Shown here piece by piece: positions 27,001 to 39,120 of a stretch of 64,000 nt of DNA. Source of the DNA: Agelaius tricolor (Eukaryota > Chordata > Aves > Passeriformes > Icteridae). The stretch covers positions 11,659,501-11,723,500 of the forward strand of contig JALJCS010000015.1 in NCBI GenBank assembly GCA_023055355.1, given 5' to 3'. Within the stretch, counting starts at the first letter, position 1; each line of letters opens with the position of its first letter. Position numbers and translations under genes: made by a program. Under the pieces are notes generated by a model. That model was not told where the DNA came from and ran no database searches. It saw only the letters and a list, made by a program, of their open reading frames with translations.

Positions 27001-30000
27001 TAATGACAAGATAGAAAGAGTGAAAATTAATGGGAAGAAGTTTTGAAGTACAGCATATGAAAACACTGGTAATTTACACAATATTATAGAAAGCTTACCA
27101 AATATTACTAGATTTATCCTTGATCCTTCTGAAATATTCCTTTAGGCCTGCTCAGTACAGTACATCAGCCACCTCCTTATTTGACTAAGAGGGAGTGTGG
27201 CCTTTTTACTTTATTTATATTTTAAAATATAGAAAATATCACACCACAATAAAGGAATCAACCAGTAGCCTGTGTGCTCCAGTAACTGGAAAAGATAGAA
27301 AGTCAGTGAGTAGATAATTATTCAAGGTCAAACCTTTCTAGTGTGGTGCCAGAAAAAAGCAAACAGTGAGGGTTAGCCAATACTTCACAAACACTTGTTT
27401 AAGGATTTCCTAATTACTATAAGTGGTTCCTCTGGCCCTGGCACTTAAAAAGGCAGCTGTATATGCATGATGTCATCCCTGCTGCCCATTATCTCTGCAG
27501 TAAATTTAGAGGATTAAGAAGCAAGCAAGGCTAAATAGTCAAAATAATCACGATTTTTCATGTTTCCTACCATTAAAAATTAACTACAGAAAAAAGGACA
27601 AATTTAAAACTTGGCTGTAATTAACTACTGAAATGTATTTGAACATTTTTGCCAAAAAATCAGAAAAATATTTAAAGATGACAGTATGCAGCATGGCCAC
27701 AGCTCCATAATTAAAACACAGCTCCTCAAATATTTCCCTACCTTTGTTTCCAGAAATACTCACTAACCTTTTTAGAATTTTTACAAAATTAATTTATCAA
27801 GTGCCACAATGTAGAGGCCCAGAGATTGCCATACAGTCACTTTTTCCCTGTCCTACTCTTTGCCTGTGTGGGAAATTTTGAGAAATCAAACTTTTCTGTC
27901 CCTAGCTCTTATTTTCTATTAGGAGAAACTGCTCCTCAGCACTGATCATTTCTGTGTTCACCTTCAATTTGTCCTTGAAGCAGGAACCATTGAAATCTGT
28001 GGTCCTGATTTGACATTGCCAACTTGCACTGCCTCAAGTGAGGTTTCATGGTCATTCTCTCCTTGGCTTTTTTCCTTCTGTTCCCCTTAATTTACAGCTA
28101 CATTCCAGGCTAGCATTTGTCTGGTAAAATTCCTCTCCTGCTTGTCCATTTGTAGCAGAAGTATCTGATTGCTGCCAGGAATCCTCTGTTTTATAACATG
28201 TTAGAAGCTCATGTCAACACTATGAGTTCAATTTCTTCTGCAGCACTGTCTAGGCTCAAGCAGGATTTGTGCTTTTGTCTGAAGCTCCAGATACAGCCAC
28301 CAGTCACCAATTTACCTTCTGTACTTTACTATGTTTCCTCCCTAGTGAAAAAGCACTCAGTATTTTTCTTGGATCAAACTTATTTTGCATCTCAAAACTA
28401 ACAATAAAACTTTCCAGCCTTCCAGATCTGGGGAGCTTCTCCCACCATCTTTTTAACCATGTGGTCTCTTCTCACCATGATTCTCTCTCCTGGTGGTTGT
28501 GAAGTTGGATGTTGTCTCCAACCACATGGAACATCCAGGGGTGGTCATCTTGGTAATATTGGCCTACAAAACACTCCTTGTTCTGGGTCTTGCATGAGAA
28601 ACACTCCAGTTTCTAATGCAGGAGATTCTGTCAATCTGTATTTGAGCACCTTCTAAAACGGAAAAGAATTTTGTGCTGTTCCTATACAAAGGTGAGATGT
28701 TCCTGAAATCCAAAGCTTCTATTTTAAATCAAGTCCAGATTCTGCACCCATACTGTACACCCCCCATGCATCAGGAGCAGTGTGGCACAGACACAGCCAC
28801 ACCACTCAGCACTTCCCTTTTTGCAAGTGCCTGCACACAGATACTCTTCCACCGAGCCATGGAAATCCTGTGAACACTCTCCACTGCAGCACAGAGCAGG
28901 GACAAAGAAACAAAGAGCTGTGGCTGCACACTCACCACATCCACTGAAGCCCCAGAAGGTTTTCTATTACCTTCCAGGAGCTATGGGTCAAACTAGAAAT
29001 CAATTTCTAGAAATTAATGAGATGGCTGAGGAGTAAGCTTTCAGAAACAACCCAAATAAGCCCATCTTAATTCTCTCTTGCAGTAGAACTTCCTCAGAGA
29101 GCAGCACCTGCAGCTTTTGCAGAGCCCAGCCATCCTCCTGGCCATATTCTTGTGCACATGGTAACTTGGCAAAAGGGAAACACAGGGAGAGGAATGCTGC
29201 CATGTTTGAGCATGGAAAGTAAATGTCTTGCACAGATGCACGTACCATAAAGGAATGTTAGACCTAGTCTGACCTTCTGCACCACAGAGACCATAAAACA
29301 TCACCAGCTTCCTTGTGCCCTGCTTTGATGAGATGCATGTACAAATCCAAATGGGAAAACACTTACATATAAGCTGTAGGACATATTATGCACAGAATGA
29401 CACCTGCTTTTTATGCTCTTTCGACACACAAAATTGTCTCTACAAGAAAACATCACTCTTCCCAAGCTGACAGAAGTTATATTTCTAATAATAAATATTC
29501 TGCCTATGGAGAAGCTGTAGGATATATGTATTTCATAGTTCATGGAGAACTGAAGGGGTGAGAAGGAGGCAGCAAACCCAGCTGAGCCCTGCTCAGAAAA
29601 CAGCTCCAGCACAGGATCCCTCTATGCAGACAAGGGCTGGATAGTAAATAGTGATGGAGAGAACAGAAAATATGGGGACTTGGAAGCAGGCAATGCAAGA
29701 AGAAACAGGGGAGGACACAAAGTATTGTGTAAAAGAGGAGATGTAGAGTGCTCAGAGAGCTGAAATTTGACTGAAAAAAAGGGACAAGGGGGAGGTATGG
29801 TATCAATTGATATCATCTACCACTAAATAGACATGTTTGAGGGTATAAGACATATTTGAGGGTGAGCAACATGAGAACATTCAAGTACAGAAGAATATAA
29901 AATAATTTGTTCCTGCCTTAAGGAAAATAGAAATTATTCAGTCTGGTGCAGTTCTGTTCAGACATATCAGAGGCAGAGGATGGATCTGTCCAAGTACCAC

Positions 30001-33000
30001 CCTCCATCCCCTCTGCTCAATTCCTCCTTAAACAATCACGATGGTCCTGCTAATGGAGAGAAACCTTGCCAAAAGCAGTAACAGGTGAAGAATAAGGGAG
30101 GAAAGAAGCATATTAACATAGCAAAGTGGTATTAGGAAAAAAATAGATTTTCTCTGTGATTTGGGCCTCAGAAAAGAGAATTTTCTTGGTAAATTCACAC
30201 TGTTAATTTAGGGTGTATGGAACTGCTTTAGCCATCACCCAAAGGTCAAGAACAGTGCAATCAAGGGCATAAACCAGGACAGCAAGGGTGACTTTTTTGG
30301 TGCATAAACAGAATGAGTAATATTCCATGACTCCTCATGGAGAATAAGAAAGAGAAAGTTTTATGCTATAATCAGCTGTTGCAAAATGACATGTTTGCAA
30401 TCCAGCATCCAAAATATTTAGGTTTTCCCTTTGCCTTTTGGATCTCTGTGTCATACCATCACTCTTTGATATCTTAATGGATGCCATTTTGGCAGAAAAT
30501 AATTTACTCTGAAAAAATTCTGCACCAGCCTTAGCTGAGCTGAAAAATAACCCCTTAAAAAACCCACACCATATGAAATAAGCAGATTTTGAAATTATGC
30601 AGTTCATGCCATAAGAGTAATAAAATAGCAAAATTAAGGGGCTTTTTTATTTATAAGTAACTGCTTTCTTCTACCTTTTATAATGTCCACCTCTTAGCAT
30701 AACAAAGCTTTTCATAGCTTACTAATGGCTCCCTGTCACCAGTGCTGAGAACTATTATCACTGCACTGCCCCTTCACATGGGCCTTTCAAACATCACTGT
30801 TTCACTTAATTCTTTCACCTCCTTCAGTTCAAATGCAATAAAAACCTTTCACTGGCTGACAACTAGAAAGGCAGAACAGCCTCCAACTGCTGTATAATTC
30901 AGGAGGGCTCTTTCTCATTTTAATTGGCTGCCTAATTGGAATGTTTATGGGTTCTGCGATAGCTTGGGATGAAAAGGCAGGGTGAGCAATTATGTGCTCA
31001 GCATTCCTATCTGGCAGAGTTAATAGTTTTTTTTAAAAAAAAGCTAAAGTTCACTGGAATGCCATGTTTTTGTTCTCTAAGAAATACCTTGATTTGAAAC
31101 AATGTAATCCCCAAGTCAGAAATTATGTCAAGCTGTGCTTATCCAGTAGCAAGTTTGAGCTTTTGGAAGCCTCTTTGCTCCTTTTTGATGTTAGCATAAC
31201 ATGAAGAACAGGAGGCTATCTGGTGGCTGTCAAGTTTTTAACTGCTTGCTCTCTCACTGGCTGGAGATAAGATGTAAGCAGAGCACTTGATGGACTTGAT
31301 TAATTCTCTGGAACGAAGGTTTGTCTTTCTTGGCTCAATGAATGACTTCATTCTAGTAGATGAGGTCACCCAAGTCAAGGCAATAAAGTTTCTGATATTC
31401 ACATGAAAGCCGGTTTTCAAAGCTGGCAGCCCCTAAAAAGAGAAGCAAGTGTTTTCTCATTTACCTACGTTCTAATGGCAACATCCAGCCTGCTGCCCTA
31501 TCTATCCTCTCCAGCACAGGACTGGGCTTCAGCTGAAGAGCAATTCTAGCACAAGATGAGATTTAAAGGAAAGGAAACAAAAAGACACACTTTGTTCGAA
31601 GAAACAAAGATTTTTGTCAAGTGATCTGTCAAAATGCCAACAGGAAGAGAAAAATCACTTTCCAGCTTTTTAGCCTGACCAGTCCAGTTTCATTTCCACC
31701 ACCTCCCCTCCCATGCTGTCTCTGTGCCACTCCAGCTGCAAACCTCAGGGGCCAAAGAGCAGCTTTGTGGTCCCCTGTGCAGTGTTCTTGTATTTCAGTG
31801 AGAGAACCCAGGCACTACAAACACAAGGAGCAAACATGGAAGGATGCTGTGCTCCTCTGACCACTTGCACCCTTGCATGCTTTGAGCTTTAAGGGCAAGT
31901 TTACAGACTGTCCTTCACAAAGCAGATCAGTGATTGTTTTTCCTTTCTCTCTTTCAATAACCACCATTTAGTGCAAAAACAGGAAAAACTGGTGAAAAGG
32001 GCTGACTTGCTTTGAAAATTTTCTAATTATCACAAAGGTTTGTTCAAAGATGTTTATTAATCTCATCCTTTTTGCTTTTCAAAACCATGCAAATGATTAG
32101 CAGTCCCTCCAGTACTCACTACAGCCTAGCAAGTGCAGTAAAGAACCCACACAACAATTCAGTCTCATCTGATGTACAGATTTGTTTTCTCAGACAACCT
32201 GAACATCCTTGGTCTAGTATGAGGCCCTCTAACTCATTCTACATGCCTTCTTCCCAGTTCAGTTGTGTCCTTGTCTCCAAGTAACAGGGCACTCATAGTC
32301 CTGTGGGTTATTAAGGTTGTTTTCCAAGTGTTTGAAGCTTCTTTCTAGCCCATACTTCTGTTACTGTGCTGCAGTTTTCCAGCACGTGCAGTTACAGTTG
32401 GAGCATGGTGACAGGAGCATCCATCTCAGGTACAAGTGCAACCAAATTGCCAACCACAGCACCTCTGCCAGATCCCTCCCAGCTGGTGCTACCACACAGG
32501 AAAAGGCCACAAAATACAGAGGTTTTGGGACACTGTGAGATTTTCTGAAGGCTTCCCTAGGTACCATGGAGAAGTTAGAAGGTGGTATAAATGTTCCCAT
32601 TAAACTGTGGAGGCAGAGTTTTACCCCAGGTTTTATTGCCATCTGGAGCCTGGAAACCTGTGGAAGAAGTGCCTTGTTTGGAAGGTCAGAAGGCTGCACC
32701 ACTTCAGAGAGCCAGCTCTGCCTAGAACACACTTAGGAAATGTTGATTTGGTGCATGCCAGGAGGGATTTCTGGCCACAACAGCTCTTAAGAAATTCTTG
32801 CCAAAGGACTCATTTTCAGATTCACATACACCAGTTCAACATCCAAATTATACAAAAATAAAATATGACAAGTCATATCCTTGCCACTATAGATGTAGTT
32901 AACCTGTGAGAAGGCAGTCAAGCAATTAAATAACACTTTCAAATAAGCTGTTGAGTAAATAACACCACTTTTAAACTAATCTTTGTTCACATTTACCTAG

Positions 33001-33482
33001 ATTATGACTTGCTGATATTAAGAATTTCAGGGGAAAAATCTAACTGCTCAAGATGTCCATCTCATTTTATGGGGAGAGGTGATTCAGAAAATCCCATATG
33101 TTTGGTAAGGGTCCAAACATGTGGACGCTTATGCAAACCAACAATTCTTTGAAGTGTGCTGCTTTCTAAAGTCCAGGCTGAAACTTAAATTTAATAATCA
33201 ACAAAACAGGCAGAGCTAAGGCAGAAACTCTCTGCTAAACTCTGCAGGACTGGGATATGAGAGGAGGCGTCTCTCTGAAGTGACATTATAGGCCCAGATG
33301 TGCTATAAGAGAATAGGAGTCTGTCTTAAGATGGCCTGTAGACCCTGTGAACTTCCTTGTTTCGTGACTTTAAAGCAAGAAGAAAAATAAATAATGAAAC
33401 ATATTAAAGTCATTATTGTAGCTGTGTGCGCCTTCTGAAGGTTTGGGTTTTTAAAAGCTCCAACCTTTGAAAAAAGTGCTCA
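24067..33482. other. Unique noncoding DNA with one GC-rich patch
   Basis: No gene recognised. 24390-24740 is a GC-rich patch giving a 127-codon minus frame and an 81-codon plus frame, which I take as chance. 24815-24985, 27420-27560 and 30830-31020 have the texture of conserved noncoding elements, with paired TAATTG cores, a TGATGTCAT site and SOX-like motifs. 29620-29790 is strongly purine-rich on plus. A T-rich strip lies at 26503-26540, and a 16-bp T8A8 palindrome at 31027-31042. A tRNA-like phrase at 26655-26725 is noted among the findings. Confidence 0.65.
33094..33124 (+). other. Short stem-loop, 12-bp stem
   Basis: ccatatgtttgg pairs with ccaaacatgtgg across a 7-nt loop (taagggt), with one G-U wobble. 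The stem is too short for a microRNA precursor and is not followed by a T-run terminator relevant to a eukaryotic gene. It is recorded as structure only. Confidence 0.55.
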
Positions 33483-33850
33483 GTGAAATTAAAGGCAGCA
33501 AATCTACACTGACCTGTATTTTTATATACTAACAAATTTACATGTGGAACTCATTGTCACAAGATATTATTAAAGCCAAGAGCTTAGCAGGATTCAAAAA
33601 GGCTTAGACATTTATGTGAATAATAAGAACATCTACAGTTAGACCAGAAAGGAAAAGGACATTTATAAGTGACACTAAAACTCAGAGTTGAGTGCATAGC
33701 CAATTGCTAGATGTATTGGTTTAGGGGAAAAAAACCCCAATCGACACTTTATTTCCATAGCTGTCCATTTCTTTGCACCTTTTGGTAAACATCTGGTACA
33801 GACCAATGTCAGAGGGACCATCCAAATTTGAGCCAGTCCAGCAGGTGTTA
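33483..33850 (+). mobile_element. Old CR1-like LINE 3' fragment
   Basis: The interval follows, in order, the 3' untranslated tail of an old CR1-superfamily LINE of birds and turtles as I remember it: 'aaattaaaggcagcaaatct', 'gtggaactcattgtcacaag', 'gccaagagcttagcaggatt', 'gacatttatgtgaataataa', a degraded middle, then 'catctggtacagaccaatgt' and 'gggaccatcc..ttgagccagt'. Plus is the sense strand. Only the last few hundred bases are present, as expected for 5'-truncated LINE insertions, and it is heavily mutated, so it is old. The reverse transcriptase region is absent. Subfamily not assigned; a repeat-library search would decide. Confidence 0.7.
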
Positions 33851-35470
33851 CATCCAAAACATAAAACTGTTTATTACGTAAAGCTGTCATGAAATATTTT
33901 GAAAAGACTGCTTATTCCTTGCCTAATCCTTTAGCATTTGGCAGCTCTTAAAAAGGGTAATGGATATTCCACAGTACTTTGTATATCCACAAGAAGAGGG
34001 CAGTTGTTTGCAATATTTTCTCATGTCTTGTGCCAGGACCTTTTCCCCTTTATGTGGCATCAGACTCCCTGGTCCCATATGGACATTCCACTCTAGTCAA
34101 AGCTCTGTTCTACAAAACCTCTGGAGTTTCACAACACCACTGAAAAGTCCCATGATTAGGTGCATGAGAGGCACTCTCAAATCCCAACAGTCCAGAAACT
34201 GGGAGTGCTGAAGGAAACTGCCATTGTAAGTAAAGCCTTACAAGAGCTAAGGATCAACACTGCAGAAAAGGTCAAATGAATGAGGGCTGTGAAGCCATGA
34301 AATTATCCACTTTCATCTGTTAAACACCTGAGAGACATTTATATCACTAATGATCTGTAAACCCATATTGACACAAACACAGCATTTGCTACTAATAAGT
34401 GTGTGTGTCTACAGGAGAAAAATTGAGGCCTCTCACTTTTCTGCATAAACTTTGCCTGTCTTATTCTAGCCATCCTAGTTTGATCTTTGCTGATGTTTAT
34501 TAAGTTTAAATATCAAATAAAGTGATTTTTCTGCTTGGAATAAAATATCAGGAATGTGATAACATATTCAGAAGAAAAGTCAAAATGACCCTTAAATAAG
34601 GAATGCATAAACTCCTAGAATTAAATTTATGCTACTTAGCATCACATTAAAAATATTCAAAATATAAATCAAAATTCAAGGGTATAACTTATATTCAATT
34701 TCAAATTTATGGCATTTTAAAATAGGATGATTTCCTTAAATGTGCAATAAATTTGGTTTTGTGGAATTGCACATGCCACCTTATCATGACAGTTGCTTTA
34801 TCTACACAGTCCACTGAAGCCTAGTCACTTTATATAATCTGAATTCACAAATCAACTGTCGTCTTCACTTCACTGATTCATTGCTGATGGGCCTTTCACA
34901 AGGTAAAAAATCCTCTCCAAGTTGACAAGAGTAATAAATGGAGAGGTGAGAGCTGCCTCTCCATCCTGCTGTTCTATTGTGCTGCCGATAGTGACACATG
35001 GCAGAATGAGCTCATAAACCAACCTCATCTTTTGACCTCTGCAGAGCAAACGGAAACAGAGGGGCATTTATGATGATGACTATATTTAAAGACCAATAAT
35101 GACTAGATAAACCCCTGAAATCTAACTAGCTCAAGCAAAGCATGGAAAAATGAGATGGGTTTGTGTATTTAATATGGTGAAAAAAGTGTTGAAAATACAG
35201 CTATGAAGTTTTTGGAATAACCTATAGTACAACTCAGCTGCACCAGGTTATAAGATATTACAACTATCCTATACACACAAGAAAAATCTTGAAAAGATTA
35301 ATGAAACTATAATTGGACATATTTTTTTTGATGTTTTTCCAGATTAGTCAGAAACAACCCACAAATCAACAACTGAACCAGAATAGAATGGAATTCTAGG
35401 AATAATCAAATCTTTCTAAGTTAGAAGACTTTCTTTGACCAATACTTCTTAGGAGAGAAAGGACAGGTGG

Positions 35471-35511
35471 GGCCTTGTACTATACATATAAATACATATG
35501 GCCTTGTACTA
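35471..35511 (+). repeat. 12-bp direct repeat flanking TA-rich spacer
   Basis: ggccttgtacta occurs at 35471-35482 and at 35500-35511. The 17-bp spacer is almost pure A/T with some C. It could be a slippage duplication or the footprint of a small excised insertion. Confidence 0.75.
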
Positions 35512-36205
35512 CCCTTTGCAAGTATTGTAGTACTGAATTTTGGTTTTTTAGGAATATTGTCATTTTAGGAGCAAGCACTAGTAATTAAACTTCAACCACC
35601 TCATTTTTTGCCTTCTCCAGTGAGGGCACAAAATCCATTACCATTTAAGTATGCCTGGGAATACAAACTCACCTGGTTAAAAGTATACTCTGGCTGCCCT
35701 CCCTCCACACAACCCCACACAAAACCAGGCCACAATAAAACAGAATAAAATATATTTTTTTCTCAGAAACACTGATCTCTATCAATATATTATGATGGGG
35801 TGATGTGCTCTATCTGCTCACTGAGTCCATCCCAAAAACCCCACAAACACCACACACCACAGCTTCTATTTTTATTGATAAGGCTCTGTTCAAGCTGTGT
35901 TTGAGCTGGGTCAGTTTTCAGGCAGAGCTCAGGATTTGGGTTACAAGCAATAGCCAGGCCAGAGGTCATATTCCAGTTAGGTAGCTCTGAAACCTCATGA
36001 ACTCAGGACTGTGAATTAATAAAAAATCAACTGAATTCAAGGAATTTTACTATCAACTACAATTCCTCTTTTATATCTTGTTGTGGCAACAGTTTAATTT
36101 TATCACCCAGCTCTAAATTGTACCTCCCTCATCTAATGCCACAATTTACCACGGCAGGCCACTCCAGACCACTCCAGAAAGTTTGTAAGGTGAAGTTCTT
36201 TGTAA

Positions 36206-36232
36206 ACAAAAAAAAGAAAAAAAAAAAGAGTA
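36206..36232 (+). repeat. A-rich tract
   Basis: Runs of eight and eleven A broken by single G. Low-complexity. Confidence 0.75.
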
Positions 36233-36534
36233 AAGGTTTTGTTTGGGGGGATTGTTTCCTTTTTTTCCCCCAAAAACTCCTGCCTTCACAGGAGTATGTA
36301 AAACTCAGTTGTTCACGCTGATTATCTCAGGCAGTATCAGTTGGCTTAGTTTGAAAATCAGGTGTACTGTTTCATAATTAAATTATTCAACAAAACCTTG
36401 ACTATAAAGCATTCTCCTAAAACCTAATTAAGAGTATGATTTGATAAAAGCACATTCTGCAATTTTAGTTTACATTCCCATATGAGTGGGAGTGTCATTA
36501 TTTCATGCTTTACACATTTGGGGCTCCACAGGGT

Positions 36535-36578
36535 TGTTTGTTTTTTTTTTTTTTTGTTTGGCTGGGTTTTTTTTTTTC
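36535..36578 (+). repeat. T-rich tract
   Basis: Fifteen or more consecutive T, a short gtttggctggg interruption, then eleven T. It lies about 100 bp before an A-rich tract, so the two could pair as a long imperfect inverted repeat. Confidence 0.8.
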
Positions 36579-36680
36579 CACCTTTCTTTTCCCAGAGGTG
36601 ATTTTGAATTATATGAAGAAGTACTCCAAGCTTAGATCACATAAATTCATTAAATGTTGGCAACATTCAGCTCAGATTTG

Positions 36681-36787
36681 AAAAAAAAACAAAATCAAAA
36701 CCAAAAGACACACCCCTAAAAACAAACCAAAAAAACCCCAAATAACAACAAAACACCCCAAAGCCACAACTCCCTAAAAATACCCCT
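36681..36787 (+). repeat. A/C-rich low-complexity tract
   Basis: About 107 bp with almost no T or G, made of AAAC, AAAACC and AAAACCCC-like units. It is the complement in composition of the T-rich tract at 36535-36578. It may be decayed simple sequence or retroposon tail. Confidence 0.75.
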
Positions 36788-37254
36788 CAATAAATATGAG
36801 AGAAAGACATGGTAAAAAGAGCCCTATTTCAAAAGTTGGCCCTTGTTCAAGCTGCATATGGTCACATAATCTTTTAAAATACACGATTCAAGTCTCAATT
36901 TAATTATGTAATAGCACAAATGGAATTACACTGCAGATGAAGTGCAGTATTTCAGCTCAAACACTCACTGGAGTTGTGTGACTGACCCAAGCTTATTTCA
37001 TTTGGCCATTGTATTAGAGGGCTTCATCTGGATGCAAGCACACGTAGCAAACAACAATTTCAATGCAATATCTCCTCCTCTTGATCCAAATTTTCACACA
37101 GGCTGGGCCAGGTTATGAAGATAATTTGTTCAGGCAGCTTGCAATGATTATGACAATGTGATTTTAACACGTATTTTTCTTGAACTGTTTTATTTGCCAT
37201 ATATACTCAGGTGTCTGTTTGAAAATGCAGATTCATCTTTTTCCCATGTAAGCA

Positions 37255-37269
37255 CGTGTGTGTGTGTGC
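37255..37269 (+). repeat. (GT)n microsatellite, about 7 units
   Basis: Perfect GT dinucleotide run following CAC. Short and probably of low variability. Confidence 0.85.
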
Positions 37270-37733
37270 TCTTTAAATGGCAGATAGTTATAACAACCTC
37301 TTGGGGAGCAACTGGAAAAACAAGAATTTTTTCTTACAACAAACTGGGAATGCAAAATCCCAACTAGCTCATTGCTCAAGGCTTGTGTACTTTCTGTGCT
37401 GCAGCAATGGGCACTTTTCCCACCTGTCCATGCTGGATCTTCTGCACTTCCCCTCTAAATGGCTCTGCTAGAGGCCTGTAAAAACTGTGGGCAGGGAGCA
37501 GGGATGGGCTGATCCATTTCCCACTCTGGCAGCAGAAGGAGGACGTGAAACTTCAGAGCTCAGGGACTTGGCTGAGCTGAGAGGCCTTAGAGAATGAGTG
37601 GGGATGGAACATTTGTACACCTTGTTAGGGTGCATCACACCAATGACACTTTGCTTTTGTTTAGAAAGCAATTATAGCTGCTGTACCTAATTGTTATTAT
37701 AAAAAAATTAAGAACATAGTCTTGTTCGGCTTT

Positions 37734-37755
37734 TATGATGTACATGTACATCATA
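37734..37755. repeat. Perfect 22-bp palindrome
   Basis: tatgatgtaca is followed directly by its exact reverse complement, with no spacer. A perfect palindrome of this length is expected by chance roughly once in several dozen windows of this size, so it is mildly unusual. The centre, tgtacatgtaca, contains overlapping TGTACA half-sites of the kind bound by steroid receptors and some other dimeric factors. No function is assigned. Confidence 0.85.
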
Positions 37756-38149
37756 GCTTGGAGAAGCATTCCTGCTAGCCACATCAAAGTGAAAGACAAA
37801 GCAGCACAAGATTTAGATTACAAACATGATTCTACACTGTTCAAGGAAAGGTATCTCTCACAGAAACAGCACAGTACAGATCTCAACACACAGGGCATGG
37901 CAACCTCATCATCCCTGAGTCACTGACTGCTGCAGAAATGGGCTCTGACTAGAACAGCTGAGGAAGATCAAGGAAAAAGCCCCAAGCCAGAGAAGAACAA
38001 CGTTCCTCTTTTCTAGTCTACCAAAACAAAGCAGGGTGGATAACATCTGTAAATACCAGTGGGGAGAGAGGTGTGAAAGAAATGAGGCTCTAGGGAGGAA
38101 AAAGAATCACTTAATTGAGAGAACCAAGTACCTATCAGGAATTAGAAAT

Positions 38150-38315
38150 GCCAGGAAATTGGAAATTAGAAAAAGGTCATTAACCAGCAAAGTGGTGAGA
38201 TCCTGAAACAGCTGCCAATGAAGGGGGTTGGGGCACAAAAAACCAATCTGAGCTTCAGGTGGAACTTGAAAAATAGAAGAGAGGATTACGTCATGCTATG
38301 GCTTTCAGATTTTTT
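38150..38315 (+). mobile_element. Diverged CR1 LINE 3' fragment
   Basis: The order of phrases matches the region just before the 3' end of avian CR1 elements as I remember it: 'ggaaattagaaaaaggtcat', 'accagcaaagtggtgagatc', 'tgaaacagctgccaatgaag', 'ggcac..aaccaatctgagct', 'aggtggaacttgaaaaat', 'cgtcatgctatgg'. Plus is the sense strand. The copy is short, 5'-truncated and strongly mutated, and the terminal octamer repeats are not recognisable. It sits about 800 bp from a second CR1 fragment in the opposite orientation, so the two are separate insertions. Confidence 0.45.
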
Positions 38316-39120
38316 TTGTCTCCTCATCTTGAAGTTTTGAGATATGGATTTTATTTTTGGCTCTGTATTTGACTTTAGGAAAAGCTCCTTTCTCTTTTGT
38401 AGAAGCTTCTACTTCCTTTTAATATAATTATTCAACTTTAATGGATAAAGCTCTTGTACATCTATTGCAATTTAGAGGTTTGAAAGACTGAAAAGTATTA
38501 TTTTTTATATTGCACATTTTTTGTTTTCGTAGTAGAACGCATCTATAACACCAATGATTACTTCTGTTCCTTGCAGCTGTGTCAACATACCTTCTCTTTA
38601 TGTCCCCCCTGACAGGGGTTTATGTGCAGATTCGGAGTCTGTGCTCCCCTTCTCTCCTTTTTTCAATTCACACCAGCTCTGTTACCCTACTGTCTCTTTC
38701 CTAGCGCCATCCACTGAAGATGCACTTCCTATCCATCCTCATTGTCCTACACCACCGTCCCTCATTCTCAGTCCCATGTTTCCTTCTGCCCTCTTTTACC
38801 TCTGTGCAATAGTTTTATCGCACCATCTGACTGGTTCTTTCCCCACCAGCATGTCCTATTTCTCTTTCTACAGAGAGGACAGGTAAGCATACACAAAACC
38901 TACTTAGATAACTAAAAAATATGACACAGATCTAAGCCCATGCGTTCAGCAGGACTCTGAACTGTAAATAATTAAACTAAAAAACATTCTCTAACAGACA
39001 GTAGAATAGGCTGCCTCCCTTTCTCCTCAGATGTTTTCTCTATCCCATGAAGAGAAAGTAACATCTCCATGACATAGACCTGACTTTGTCCTCTCTAGGA
39101 TCTTCAGGGAATCAGGTACT
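38316..39120. other. Noncoding spacer with exon-like interval
   Basis: This lies between two CR1 fragments. The first 260 bp are T-rich. The pyrimidine-rich central part holds the exon-like interval 38577-38882, annotated separately. The final 240 bp show nothing I can name. Confidence 0.6.
38577..38882 (+). other. Exon-like open interval, unknown product
   Basis: The interval is preceded by a good acceptor (cttctgttccttgcag) and followed by a strong donor (gaggacag|gtaagc). It is 306 bp long, a multiple of three, and one frame is open throughout (102 codons, starting after one base of a split codon), with the stop only inside the presumed intron. The predicted peptide is rich in Pro, Ser, Leu and Phe, without a domain I know. 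The strand is pyrimidine-rich, which lowers the stop-codon rate and can itself mimic splice tracts. It may be an exon of a long noncoding RNA, a cryptic exon or chance. No transcript evidence is available to me. Confidence 0.25.

Larger units (their letters stand above)
33851..38149. other. AT-rich noncoding DNA with low-complexity tracts
   Basis: No gene recognised. The segment contains a 12-bp direct repeat at 35471-35511, a chain of homopurine/homopyrimidine tracts at 36206-36787, a short GT run at 37255-37269 and a perfect 22-bp palindrome at 37734-37755. Open frames are all under 85 codons. Confidence 0.7.

Noticed and set aside
31027..31042. T8A8 palindrome
   Set aside because: Adjacent homopolymers make a trivial palindrome in AT-rich DNA.
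32361..32732. 123-codon minus frame with Cys- and Leu-rich end
   Set aside because: No domain, plus-strand frames overlap, and no splice or promoter support.
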